Source of the DNA: PNAI01 sp964575715
GTDB lineage: Bacteria > Pseudomonadota > Alphaproteobacteria > Rhizobiales > Xanthobacteraceae
Assembly: GCA_964575715.1 (NCBI GenBank)
Contig: CAZNSG010000246.1
Span: 1 to 12,770 of the forward strand
Direction: 5' to 3'
DNA: 12,770 nucleotides
Program-made: the position numbers and the translations under genes
Shown: one piece after another, positions 6,284-12,770 of the stretch
Position numbering within the stretch: the stretch's first letter is position 1
Layout: the number at the start of each line of letters is the position of its first letter
Notes under the pieces: model-generated
Told to the model about the DNA's origin: nothing
Database searches by the model: none
What the model saw: only the letters and a program-made list of their open reading frames with translations

Positions 6284-7261
6284 ATGCGTTCTTCCATCCT
6301 GATCGGCATAGCTGCGAGCCTTCTAAGCATGGCATCGCCGTCAATCGCCGCAACGGATTATCCGAAGCGACCGATTGAAATCGTCGTACCGTTCCCGCCA
6401 GGCGGTAACACCGATCTACTTGCCCGCATCCTGGCGAATGGTCTGCAAACCGCATTTAAGGAAACGGTCACGGTCGTCAGCCGTCCAGGTGCAGGGACCA
6501 ATATCGGTGCAGCGCACGTCGCCAACAGCAAGCCAGACGGTTATACGGTATTGATAAGCGCTCCCGCGTCGTTCGTCATAAACCAATTCCTCTATTCGAG
6601 CCTGGCGTACGATCCGGATAAATCCTTCAGCCCCGTTTCACTTGTTGCTCAGTTTCCCAATGTGCTGGTTGTGCACCCCTCGGTGGGGGTCAAATCGATC
6701 CAGGAGTTGATCGACAAGGCCAAAGCCAATCCGGGCAAGATTGACTTCGCCTCGGCCGGAGTAGGCTCGACCAGCCATATGTCAGGCACATTGTTTGGCG
6801 AGATGGCCAAGATCGACATCGTTCACATTCCGTACAAGGGAACTTCGGAGTCGCTGCGAGACGTGGTCGGTGGCCGCGTCGCCATGATGATCGACAATCT
6901 TGGGCCCATCCTGCCGTTCATTCAGTCGGGACATCTTATCGCGCTCGGGGTCTCGACCAAGGACCCAGTACAGCTGTTGCCGGGCATTCCCCCAATCGGC
7001 TCTGTCCTCAAGGGTTACGCATTGAGCTCATGGAACGTCCTAGCAGTGCCGGCCGGCACGCCAAAGGAGATCGTCGACAAACTCAGCGCGGAAACCGACC
7101 GCGTTCTGCATATGCCTAGTGTCATCGAGAAAGCGCGTTCGTTCGGTTCCGAGCCCGTCGGCGGGACGCCGGAGCAGACGGCGGCGTTCCTCAAGGAGGA
7201 ACGCGTCCGATGGGAATCGGCGGTAAAAGCCGCAAAGCTCGGCAAGGATACGTTCAAGTAG
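6284..7261 (+). CDS. Bug/TctC-family periplasmic solute-binding protein
   Basis: This 325-residue receptor belongs to the Bug (TctC) family, which binds small carboxylates or similar solutes in the periplasm, often for a tripartite tricarboxylate transporter. A Sec signal peptide is clear: a short basic start, a hydrophobic core IGIAASLLSMA, and a likely cleavage after SIA near residue 22. The mature protein begins DYPKRPIEIVVPFPPGGNTD. It contains the family landmarks RPGAGTNIGA, KPDGYTVL, HIPYKGT and VGGRVAMMID. Length is normal for the family. AGAGGAGA lies 7-8 bp before the ATG. No TctA/TctB membrane genes are in the window, so this is an orphan receptor, as is common in Bug-rich proteobacteria. 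It is the likely sensor or uptake component of the pathway. The ligand is unknown. Confidence 0.92.
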   Translation: MRSSILIGIAASLLSMASPSIAATDYPKRPIEIVVPFPPGGNTDLLARILANGLQTAFKETVTVVSRPGAGTNIGAAHVANSKPDGYTVLISAPASFVINQFLYSSLAYDPDKSFSPVSLVAQFPNVLVVHPSVGVKSIQELIDKAKANPGKIDFASAGVGSTSHMSGTLFGEMAKIDIVHIPYKGTSESLRDVVGGRVAMMIDNLGPILPFIQSGHLIALGVSTKDPVQLLPGIPPIGSVLKGYALSSWNVLAVPAGTPKEIVDKLSAETDRVLHMPSVIEKARSFGSEPVGGTPEQTAAFLKEERVRWESAVKAAKLGKDTFK

Positions 7262-7276
7262 CAGTGGAAAGCTTTA

Positions 7277-7316
7277 AGGGCCGCCACGTGGTCACGGCGG
7301 CCCTCGATTTTTCTGT
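7277..7316 (+). terminator. Rho-independent terminator after the receptor gene
   Basis: AGGGCCGCC (7277-7285) pairs perfectly with GGCGGCCCT (7296-7304) around a 10-base loop. CGATTTTTC follows, giving a T run on the plus strand. It begins 16 bp after the receptor stop. The converging aldolase gene ends at 7360; on the minus strand the hairpin is followed by only a weak TTAAAG tract, so termination from that side is less certain. Confidence 0.85.
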
Positions 7317-7359
7317 TGGCGTGCTGCAAGCGCGGCGCTCGATCATTTTTAGCGACTTA

Positions 7360-8472
7360 TTATTCTCCATAGCGGCCACGGATCAACCATTTTCGCACTG
7401 CGCCATTCTTCAAAACGTGGAACGATGCGTGCAGATTGACCGTCGGGTCGCAATGGGTCGCGCCGATAAGCACGCGCGCGCCCAAGGCTGGAGATTGTTC
7501 GCCCGCCAGAATGGTGATGATGCCATGCTCATCGCCGGCGAACTTGTAGGTCGCGCCTCGACCGGCGCCGATGATGCGGCATGGCGGCGGGCCATTCGTC
7601 GCCAAAGCCTTTGTTCCTGCATCGACGGTCACTTGGCCCGGACGATTGATCGATACGACGGTCGCAAGCACGAACAGGCTGGGAGAGAAAGATAGCTCCT
7701 GTCCCTTGTCGTCTTTGATGCGGGCGTAATCGGCATCCATGAACACATAGGAGCCGACCTGCAGCTCATTATAAGGTCCGCCGGCATCGAGGCTATACGT
7801 GCCCGTACCGCTGCCGGTGATTAGAGCTGGCGGCAGATCCGCATGGGCGAGAGCTTTTGCAAAAGACGACAGCATCGCGGCGGCTTGCGCGCTAACCGCT
7901 TTTCGTTCCATGGGATCGATGATGTGCTGCGCATGCCCGGCAAAGCCCTGAATGCCGGCAAATTCGAGTTGCGGCCGTTGGGCAATCATCCTGGCAAGGC
8001 CAACACCCACCGCGAGATCGTTCACGCCGGTACGCGTCTGTCCGACATCGACATCCACCACGACTCGCAGCTTGCGGTCCCCTGGCTGCAGTGCGGCAAG
8101 CAGTTCCTCGACTTGCGCCACGTGATCGACCACGACCGTCAGGCCGGTCGTGCGATTGAGCTTTGCTACACGGGCAACTTTCGCCGTCCCCATCACCGGC
8201 GACGTGATCAACAGACCGCCAATGCCGGCAGCCGCAAGTGCTTCCGCCTCGGCCATGGTGGCACAGGAAATTCCGACCGCACCAGCCCGAATCTGCAGCT
8301 CCGCGATGTCGTTTGACTTATGGGTCTTGGCGTGGGGCCTCAACGCCACGCCGGTTTGCCGCGCGGCGGCAGCCATGCGCTCGATGTTGAGTTCCAGCGC
8401 TTCGCCGTCGAGGACCAATGCAGGCGTCTCAAGCGCCAGAAGAGCGTTGCAGTCGGGTGATAACGTTGCCAC
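7360..8472 (-). CDS. D-threonine-aldolase-like PLP enzyme (DSD1/alanine-racemase fold)
   Basis: This is a fold-type III PLP enzyme. Family members cleave D-threonine or other beta-hydroxy-D-amino acids to glycine and an aldehyde, or dehydrate D-serine, using a divalent metal. Counting from the GTG at 8472 (370 residues), the PLP lysine is expected at K49 in RPHAKTHK. The metal site is H340 and D342 in THCDPTVNLH; the H-x-D pair favours a D-threonine aldolase over the H-x-C of D-serine dehydratases. ETPALVLD and GSGTGTY are further family blocks. The frame opens further upstream to a GTG at 8550 (396 residues), but that start lacks a good ribosome site, whereas AAGAGG lies 6 bp before the 8472 GTG. 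The gene is last in a leftward run behind the LLM oxidoreductase. Its aldehyde product could feed the Mo-hydroxylase (inference). Confidence 0.88.
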   Translation of the reverse strand: MATLSPDCNALLALETPALVLDGEALELNIERMAAAARQTGVALRPHAKTHKSNDIAELQIRAGAVGISCATMAEAEALAAAGIGGLLITSPVMGTAKVARVAKLNRTTGLTVVVDHVAQVEELLAALQPGDRKLRVVVDVDVGQTRTGVNDLAVGVGLARMIAQRPQLEFAGIQGFAGHAQHIIDPMERKAVSAQAAAMLSSFAKALAHADLPPALITGSGTGTYSLDAGGPYNELQVGSYVFMDADYARIKDDKGQELSFSPSLFVLATVVSINRPGQVTVDAGTKALATNGPPPCRIIGAGRGATYKFAGDEHGIITILAGEQSPALGARVLIGATHCDPTVNLHASFHVLKNGAVRKWLIRGRYGE

Positions 8473-8564
8473 CTCAAGCCTCTTTGCCGTCGCATACGTT
8501 TTGCGCACGGCGAAGTTCCGACGCCGCGCCCTTGTTGCTTGCGGACTCACGCCATTGCGCGATC

Positions 8565-9566
8565 TTACCGGCAGTGCGGCATGATCTCTTCGGCGAACCA
8601 GTGCACTTGCTCAAGATACTCTTGCTGAGAGTTCACGGCGATCGCCATCGCAGCACAGTGATCGACGCCCATATTCTTGAGCTGCTGAATCTTATCGATA
8701 ATGGATCGCGGCGAGCCGATCAGGTTGCCGGTGACCTGATGCACCGGATCGCGGCCGGTATGGGCCAATGACTTGCGGTGCGCGACCTGGCCGCTCTGCA
8801 TATAGATCCTCTCGGCCTCCTCATCGGTCTTTCCGATTAGCAACGAGAATTGCGGTGCAACCTCGATCTGCTTGGGATCGCGGCCAAGCTCTTCGGCACG
8901 CTGCCTGAGCTGTGTAATCCGCTCGGCGATCTCGTGGAAGGGGCGCCAGCCGGGCAGCCACCCCTGGCCCATCTTGGCCGCGCGCTCAACCGCGGCCATG
9001 TTGTGCCCGCCGATATAGAGCGCGAACGGCTTCTGCTTCGGCTTCGGGAACATCTCTATATCGGTGAAAGAATAATATTTTCCGTCGAAGGAGGAGACCT
9101 TGTCGTTGATCAAGGTGTTGAAGGCGGCAAGGCCCTCATCCAGCATGTCGCCGCGCCGCGCGTTCGGGAAGCGCTTTCCGGCCCAGGCCTCGAATTCTTC
9201 TCGATAGGCGCCAAGCCCGACTGCCATGACAAACCGCCCGCCCGTCATCTGGTCGATGGTCGCGACCTGCTTGGCGAGATAAACCGGCTCCCGCATCGGC
9301 ATGACTAGAAGCGACGTGCCGAGGCGGATTTTTGTCGTTGCCTGCCCGACCATCGCCAGGGTGATCAGCACGTCATAAAAATTCGGCGGCTCAGGGAAAT
9401 TCTCCCGCACATAGTGCTGCGTGGTGATGTGGTCGTTACCCCACACCGCGTCGTAACCGAGCTTCTCGCAGAGCACGCCTGTCTTAATCAAATCCTGAGG
9501 CTCGCAGAAAGGGATCGGGTAGACCAATCCTTCATAGCCGGTCGCCAAGCACACCGAGAATTTCAT
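8565..9566 (-). CDS. LLM-class flavin/F420-dependent oxidoreductase
   Basis: This 333-residue TIM-barrel protein belongs to the bacterial luciferase-like superfamily. Members are either FMNH2-dependent monooxygenases or F420-dependent reductases and dehydrogenases. Visible landmarks are GYDAVWGNDHI near residue 40, TTKIRLGTSLLVMPMREPVYLAKQVATID, GGRFVMAVGLGAYREEFEAWG-type cofactor loop (residues about 110-130), PKPKQKPFALYIGG, and GSPRSIIDKIQQLKNMGVDH at the C-terminus. Length is typical. The ATG at 9566 has GGAG about 7 bp upstream. The gene lies 46 bp after the M24 gene and ahead of the aldolase, so all three are probably co-transcribed. Which cofactor it uses cannot be decided from the sequence. 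The nearby cofG makes F420 plausible, though cofG is in a separate, damaged operon. Confidence 0.88.
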   Translation of the reverse strand: MKFSVCLATGYEGLVYPIPFCEPQDLIKTGVLCEKLGYDAVWGNDHITTQHYVRENFPEPPNFYDVLITLAMVGQATTKIRLGTSLLVMPMREPVYLAKQVATIDQMTGGRFVMAVGLGAYREEFEAWAGKRFPNARRGDMLDEGLAAFNTLINDKVSSFDGKYYSFTDIEMFPKPKQKPFALYIGGHNMAAVERAAKMGQGWLPGWRPFHEIAERITQLRQRAEELGRDPKQIEVAPQFSLLIGKTDEEAERIYMQSGQVAHRKSLAHTGRDPVHQVTGNLIGSPRSIIDKIQQLKNMGVDHCAAMAIAVNSQQEYLEQVHWFAEEIMPHCR

Positions 9567-9612
9567 GCTTCACTCCGATCTATCCGCTGATGTCCGTCAG
9601 AAGTGCAAGGCG

Positions 9613-10797
9613 TTACACGACCCTGAGGTCGGTGCTTAACGTCATGAGCGATTCCGCGCCGTCCTTGGTAACGTGAACCATGTCCTCCACCTGTAGACCG
9701 GCGAAGCCGAGCTCGTAATACGGAGTCTCGATACAGACGACCATGTTCTCCTCGAGAACGTCGCTCGAGCTTTCCGAGATGTTTGGCGGGTCGTAGCCGT
9801 CCACGCCGATGCCGTGACCGACGTGGCTGCGCTTAAAATGTGGGATACCCTCGCGCCGGACCGTCTCAACCACGTGGGTAAAGAGCTCCGAGACCTTCAG
9901 GCCCGGCTTGATGATGTCGTAAGCCCGCAGCACGCCCTTTTCGACCGCGCTGTAGTATTTCGCGATCTTTGCCGCCGGCTCGCCCAAGGCCGCGCCGCGC
10001 GACATGTCCGAGCGATAATGCCGATAGCGGCCGCCGACGTCGAAGCGGATCAGATCGCCCCGTTTGAGCGCGCGGTCCGAGGGCTGCACATTGATCATCG
10101 CGCTGCGAGTGCCGAAGCCAATGCAGCCCACGACCGGCGCCGCATCGTTCTGAGCGAGACAAGCGTTGAAGGCCCGCAGCATTTCGCGTTCGGTCACGCC
10201 CTCCTTGGCGATAGCGAGAGCCGCATCGATCGCGCGCTCCGTGATGCGCGCGGCCTGACGCAGGATCGCGATCTCGGCCGGCGTCTTGATCGAGCGCACC
10301 CGCTCAAACAACGAAAAAGATCGAACGAAGGTTGCGTCGGGCAACAGCGATTTGAGCTGGTCCATGCATTGCGGGGTGATCCCCATCTCGTCGAGGCCGA
10401 TCTTTCCGCTCGCGAGGCCCTTCTCCTTCATGGCGGCGGCCAGCGCCTCGACCGGACCCTTGTAGGCCTGGCTGCCGAACAGCTGCTTCTGCAGACGGTC
10501 GGTCGCATCGAGCGTGGCCGACGGGTCGACGTCCATCTGGAAGTATCCGTAGCGGCGAATCTCCTTCACCCAGATGTCCTGGTCTGGCACCAGATCCAGA
10601 ATCCCTGAATTGGCGATGATGCATGGCTCCTGCCCATCCTTCGGATGCAGTACATAAGCCTGGGGTCCGCGACGAACCCATTGCGACATCGCCCAAAAAC
10701 CGCTGAGATAGGTGACGTTTTCGGGACAGGTCGCGATGACTGAGTCGAGCCCCTCGCGTTTCATCAGATCGCGCAGGCGAGGAAGATTGGTGAGCAT
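9613..10797 (-). CDS. M24-family metallopeptidase (Xaa-Pro aminopeptidase-like)
   Basis: This 394-residue protein has the two-domain layout of Xaa-Pro dipeptidases and aminopeptidases: a creatinase-like N-terminal domain (1-165) and a pita-bread catalytic domain. All five expected dinuclear metal ligands are visible: D253 and D264 in RFDVGGRYRHYRSDMSR, H328 in HVGHGIG, E357 in IETPYYE and E371 in QVEDMV. The enzyme should therefore be active on a metal-dependent C-N hydrolysis. The same fold also includes creatinase and the DMSP lyase DddP, and in a catabolic cluster a non-peptide substrate is as likely as a proline peptide. The ATG at 10797 has GGAG 5 bp upstream. The gene is first in a leftward run with the LLM oxidoreductase and aldolase. 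Its 5' region contains the palindromic site at 10811-10828. Confidence 0.9.
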   Translation of the reverse strand: MLTNLPRLRDLMKREGLDSVIATCPENVTYLSGFWAMSQWVRRGPQAYVLHPKDGQEPCIIANSGILDLVPDQDIWVKEIRRYGYFQMDVDPSATLDATDRLQKQLFGSQAYKGPVEALAAAMKEKGLASGKIGLDEMGITPQCMDQLKSLLPDATFVRSFSLFERVRSIKTPAEIAILRQAARITERAIDAALAIAKEGVTEREMLRAFNACLAQNDAAPVVGCIGFGTRSAMINVQPSDRALKRGDLIRFDVGGRYRHYRSDMSRGAALGEPAAKIAKYYSAVEKGVLRAYDIIKPGLKVSELFTHVVETVRREGIPHFKRSHVGHGIGVDGYDPPNISESSSDVLEENMVVCIETPYYELGFAGLQVEDMVHVTKDGAESLMTLSTDLRVV

Positions 10798-10810
10798 CCG
10801 GGCTCCATTG

Positions 10811-10828
10811 TGTTCCGATAATTGGAAT
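10811..10828. promoter_or_regulatory. Candidate operator shared with the 4266-4286 site
   Basis: TGTTCC-N7-GGAA at 10811-10827 has the same half-site and spacing as the site at 4266-4286. Read on the minus strand it is TTCCAATTATCGGAACA, differing from 4269-4285 (+) at a single base, including within the spacer. It lies 13 bp upstream of the M24 ATG, between the proposed promoter and the ribosome site, as expected for a repressor block. Confidence 0.6.
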
Positions 10829-10841
10829 GCTGTTTCATTTC

Positions 10842-10870
10842 AATGTGAATGGCGATACGATTGAAGTCAA
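10842..10870 (-). promoter_or_regulatory. Possible promoter for the M24-LLM-aldolase operon
   Basis: On the minus strand TTGACT (10870-10865) is followed after 17 bp by CACATT (10847-10842). The -35 is good (5/6) and the -10 poor (3/6). The TTGACTTC sequence is shared with the promoter proposed at 4336. The predicted start near 10835 lies just before the palindrome at 10811-10828. Confidence 0.3.
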
Positions 10871-10904
10871 CAGCGAGTCGATGATTGCCGCACGCGAGTC
10901 TAAA

Positions 10905-10934
10905 TTGACACGCATAAATCCCTGATGCGATGAT
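10905..10934 (+). promoter_or_regulatory. Possible promoter for the Mo-hydroxylase gene
   Basis: TTGACA (10905-10910), a consensus -35, is followed after 18 bp by GATGAT (10929-10934), a 4/6 match to the -10. The predicted start would coincide with the palindrome at 10940-10950. Confidence 0.35.
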
Positions 10935-10939
10935 TATTC

Positions 10940-10955
10940 GAACGGTGTTCTGATC
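10940..10955. promoter_or_regulatory. Second regulatory half-site cluster in the divergent region
   Basis: GAACGGTGTTC (10940-10950) is an imperfect palindrome. It differs from GAACAATGTTC at 4281-4291 at two central bases, and both follow a TTAT four bases earlier on the same strand. TGTTCTGATC (10946-10955) is identical to 4423-4432. It is placed just downstream of the proposed promoter. Confidence 0.45.
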
Positions 10956-11031
10956 TGTGAAACATATGGCCTTGTTGCTCAACGATCGCCCACAAAGCGT
11001 TCCCGCACCAACGTCGATCGGAGCAGACCCC

Positions 11032-12765
11032 ATGAGCCTGTCGAACGCCCTTATTGGCAGTCCGATCGAGCGCATCGAGGACGTGCGATTCCTGACGGGT
11101 CGCGGCCAATATGTCGGAGATCTCGCGGCCGAAGGCACGCTGCACGCCGTCATCCTGCGAAGTCCATTGGCGCATGGATGCATTCGCGGCATCAACACTA
11201 GCGCAGCCCGTGCCCTGCCCGGCGTGGTGACTGTCATCACGGCGGCGGATATCGGCGAAAACGTTCCCCTCATCCCCATGCGTCAGCACGCGGTACCGGA
11301 GGGCGAGTTTTATCGCCAGCCGGTGATCGCCCACGACAAGGTGCGCTACGTGGGAGAGCCGGTCGCGGTGGTGATCGCCAGCGATCCCGCGATCGCCGAG
11401 GATGCGCTCGAGCTAATCGAACTCGATATCGAGGAATTGCCTGCGGTCGCCAACCACATTAAGGCGGCACGCGACGATGTCCTGCTGTTCGAGGCCGCGG
11501 GCACCAATCGCGCCACGGTGTTCTCCGCTCGCATGGGCGACGCCGATGCCGCTTTCGCCGCGGCGGACTATACGCGCCGAGAGCGGTTCAGCGTTCAGCG
11601 CCACACCGCGCTGCCAATGGAGCCGCGTGGTCTGTTCGCGGAATGGGACGAGACTAGCGGCCGCCTGACCCTGCATGGCGCCACCAAGGTTGCATTTTTC
11701 AATCGCCGTACTCTTGCCAACATGCTCGGGCTCACAGAAACGGCTGTCGACCTAATCGAAGTGGACGTCGGAGGCGGTTTCGGCGCCCGCGGCGAGTTCT
11801 ATCCGGAGGACTTCCTCATTCCGTTCGCGGCACGGCTCCTGGGCGGCCGCGTGAAATGGATCGAGGACCGCCGTGAGCACCTCATGGCCACGAACCACGC
11901 CCGCGAAATGTACGCGGACGTGGATATCGCCTGCCGGCGCGACGGCACCGTGCTGGGCGTGCGCGGCCGTATCGACGTGGATCTCGGCGCCTATGTCCGC
12001 ACCAACGGCTTCACCACGCCGCGCAATGTCGTGCAGTTCCTTTCAGGTCCTTATTTCATTCCCAATATCGCGCTCGATGCGGCGGTGTTCATGACCAGCA
12101 AAACGCCGACCGGCACCTACCGAGGTCCGGGCCGGTTCGAGGCAAGTTACTTCTGCGAACGCCTGTTCGACGTGGCCGCCCATGATCTCGGGATCGATCC
12201 GGCCGAGTTCCGCCGCCGCAACCTTCTGCGCGAAGAGCAGATGCCATATCGGCTCGCGCGCATCCTCAACGTCGACGAGTCTTGGGAGACCGAATGCGAC
12301 AACGGCGCCTACGCCATCGTGCTGGACCGCTGCCTTCAGGAGTTTGGCTGGTCGGAGAAACTCAAAGTGCAGGGGCAACTCATCAACGGCCGTTACCATG
12401 GCGTTGCGGTCGGATGCTTCATCGAGGGTGGCGCCGGCGGAATGCGCGAGAACGCGCGCATGGTGATGGAGAGCGATGGGAGCGTCTCCGTACAAGTCGG
12501 CTCGTCAGCCTTGGGCCAAGGTCTTGAGACGATCCTGAGCCAGATTGCCGCAGATGCGCTCGGTCTTCCGATGGATCGCCTGCGCCTCCTGCACGGTTCG
12601 ACCACGCTGGTGCACGAGGGCTTCGGCTCGTTTCACTCGCGCTCTACAGTAATGGGCGGCTCAGCGATTCTGGTGGCGGCGGAACCCGCCGCCCGGGCTC
12701 GTCGAGGCGCTGCAGGCCAACGACCCGAACATCGTCGTCACCGGAACCAACGTCGTCGGGCGTGA
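11032..12765 (+). CDS. Xanthine dehydrogenase/aldehyde oxidase-type Mo-binding large subunit, partial and frameshifted
   Basis: This is the molybdopterin-binding subunit of a molybdenum hydroxylase (xanthine dehydrogenase, aldehyde oxidase or CO dehydrogenase family). Such enzymes hydroxylate N-heterocycles or aldehydes with water-derived oxygen. Family blocks include SPIERIEDVRFLTGRGQYVGD at the start and SPLAHGCIRGI. Further on are KVRYVGEPVAVVIA, ALPMEPRG, VDVGGGFGARGEFYPED, TGTYRGPGRFEASYFCE and VGSSALGQGLETI. The ATG at 11032 is chosen over an upstream GTG (10957) because GGAG lies 8 bp before it and the family start follows. About 560 residues are in frame. Near 12694 the frame breaks: the coding sense continues in the +1 frame (LVEALQANDPNIVVTGTNVV) to the window edge, while the original frame ends in a TGA at 12763-12765. 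The C-terminal catalytic glutamate region is outside the window, as are any FAD and FeS subunits. Confidence 0.9.
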   Translation: MSLSNALIGSPIERIEDVRFLTGRGQYVGDLAAEGTLHAVILRSPLAHGCIRGINTSAARALPGVVTVITAADIGENVPLIPMRQHAVPEGEFYRQPVIAHDKVRYVGEPVAVVIASDPAIAEDALELIELDIEELPAVANHIKAARDDVLLFEAAGTNRATVFSARMGDADAAFAAADYTRRERFSVQRHTALPMEPRGLFAEWDETSGRLTLHGATKVAFFNRRTLANMLGLTETAVDLIEVDVGGGFGARGEFYPEDFLIPFAARLLGGRVKWIEDRREHLMATNHAREMYADVDIACRRDGTVLGVRGRIDVDLGAYVRTNGFTTPRNVVQFLSGPYFIPNIALDAAVFMTSKTPTGTYRGPGRFEASYFCERLFDVAAHDLGIDPAEFRRRNLLREEQMPYRLARILNVDESWETECDNGAYAIVLDRCLQEFGWSEKLKVQGQLINGRYHGVAVGCFIEGGAGGMRENARMVMESDGSVSVQVGSSALGQGLETILSQIAADALGLPMDRLRLLHGSTTLVHEGFGSFHSRSTVMGGSAILVAAEPAARARRGAAGQRPEHRRHRNQRRRA

Positions 12766-12770
12766 GCTCC
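12692..12770 (+). pseudogene. Continuation of the Mo-hydroxylase subunit in the +1 frame
   Basis: From 12695 the frame GGG-CTC-GTC-GAG-GCG gives GLVEALQANDPNIVVTGTNV and runs open to the edge. This fits what should follow HSRSTVMGGSAILVAAE in the family. Removing one C from the CCC at 12692-12694 would join the two frames as AAEPAAGLVEAL. The break is either a real mutation or a sequencing error in the GC-rich CCCGGG tract. Confidence 0.75.

Noticed and set aside
6142..6378. 78-codon plus-strand frame before and into the receptor gene
   Set aside because: It overlaps the receptor signal peptide out of phase and has no good ribosome site. Its second half is the receptor sequence in the wrong frame.
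7210..7695. 161-codon plus-strand frame crossing the receptor 3' end
   Set aside because: It overlaps the receptor gene, runs through the terminator hairpin and lies antisense to the aldolase gene. No recognisable domain.
9814..10608. 264-codon plus-strand frame opposite the M24 gene
   Set aside because: The minus-strand frame has all five M24 metal ligands and typical length. The plus-strand frame shows only the low-complexity, Arg/His/Asp-rich composition of an antisense shadow in high-GC DNA.
1..12770. CRISPR array, tRNA, rRNA or phage attachment site
   Set aside because: No regularly spaced repeats, no cloverleaf-like or rRNA-like sequence, and no integrase/att arrangement were seen.

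Overview
The window looks like alphaproteobacterial DNA, probably Rhizobiales and Bradyrhizobium-like. The reasons are high GC coding sequence, IS66 debris, a Bug-type (TctC) periplasmic receptor, and a dense cluster of catabolic oxidoreductases and peptidase-fold hydrolases. This placement is inference from gene content; no rRNA, tRNA or marker gene is present.

Layout. Positions 1-1524 are an insertion-sequence graveyard. It holds the 3' end of one IS66-type element, a 31-bp gap, the start of a second IS66-type element with a truncated tnpA, and a complete DDE integrase-type IS of about 1.1 kb with perfect 16-bp terminal inverted repeats (429-1524). The right end of that IS lies inside the 3' end of a leftward cofG gene (FO synthase subunit, coenzyme F420 biosynthesis). 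The last ten codons of cofG are therefore IS sequence. No target duplication flanks the IS, and the rest of the cofG/fbiC locus is absent on its far side, which points to an IS-associated deletion or rearrangement.

Positions 1491-4066 are a leftward pair: a zinc-ribbon threonine-synthase-like PLP enzyme followed by cofG. After a 584-bp divergent intergenic region come a rightward M20-fold amidohydrolase (4651-5922) and, 361 bp later, a Bug/TctC solute receptor (6284-7261) closed by a strong hairpin terminator. A leftward block of three genes follows. In transcription order these are an M24 aminopeptidase-fold enzyme (9613-10797), an LLM-class flavin/F420 oxidoreductase (8565-9566) and a D-threonine-aldolase-like enzyme (7360-8472). 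Diverging from them is a molybdenum hydroxylase large subunit (from 11032). It is cut by the window edge and carries an apparent +1 frameshift near 12694.

How the genes may work together (inference). The set resembles a catabolic island: uptake by the Bug receptor, oxidation by the Mo-hydroxylase and the LLM oxidoreductase, hydrolysis by the M20 and M24 enzymes, and processing of a beta-hydroxy-amino acid by the aldolase. The LLM enzyme may use F420, so cofG nearby is logical, although here cofG is damaged and no cofH is visible. The best evidence that the arms form one regulon is a nearly identical palindromic site in both divergent intergenic regions. TTCCACTTATCGGAACA at 4269-4285 (+) and TTCCAATTATCGGAACA at 10827-10811 (-) match at 16 of 17 positions, and further TGTTCY half-sites lie close by. 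No regulator gene is in the window. The substrate cannot be named from the sequence.
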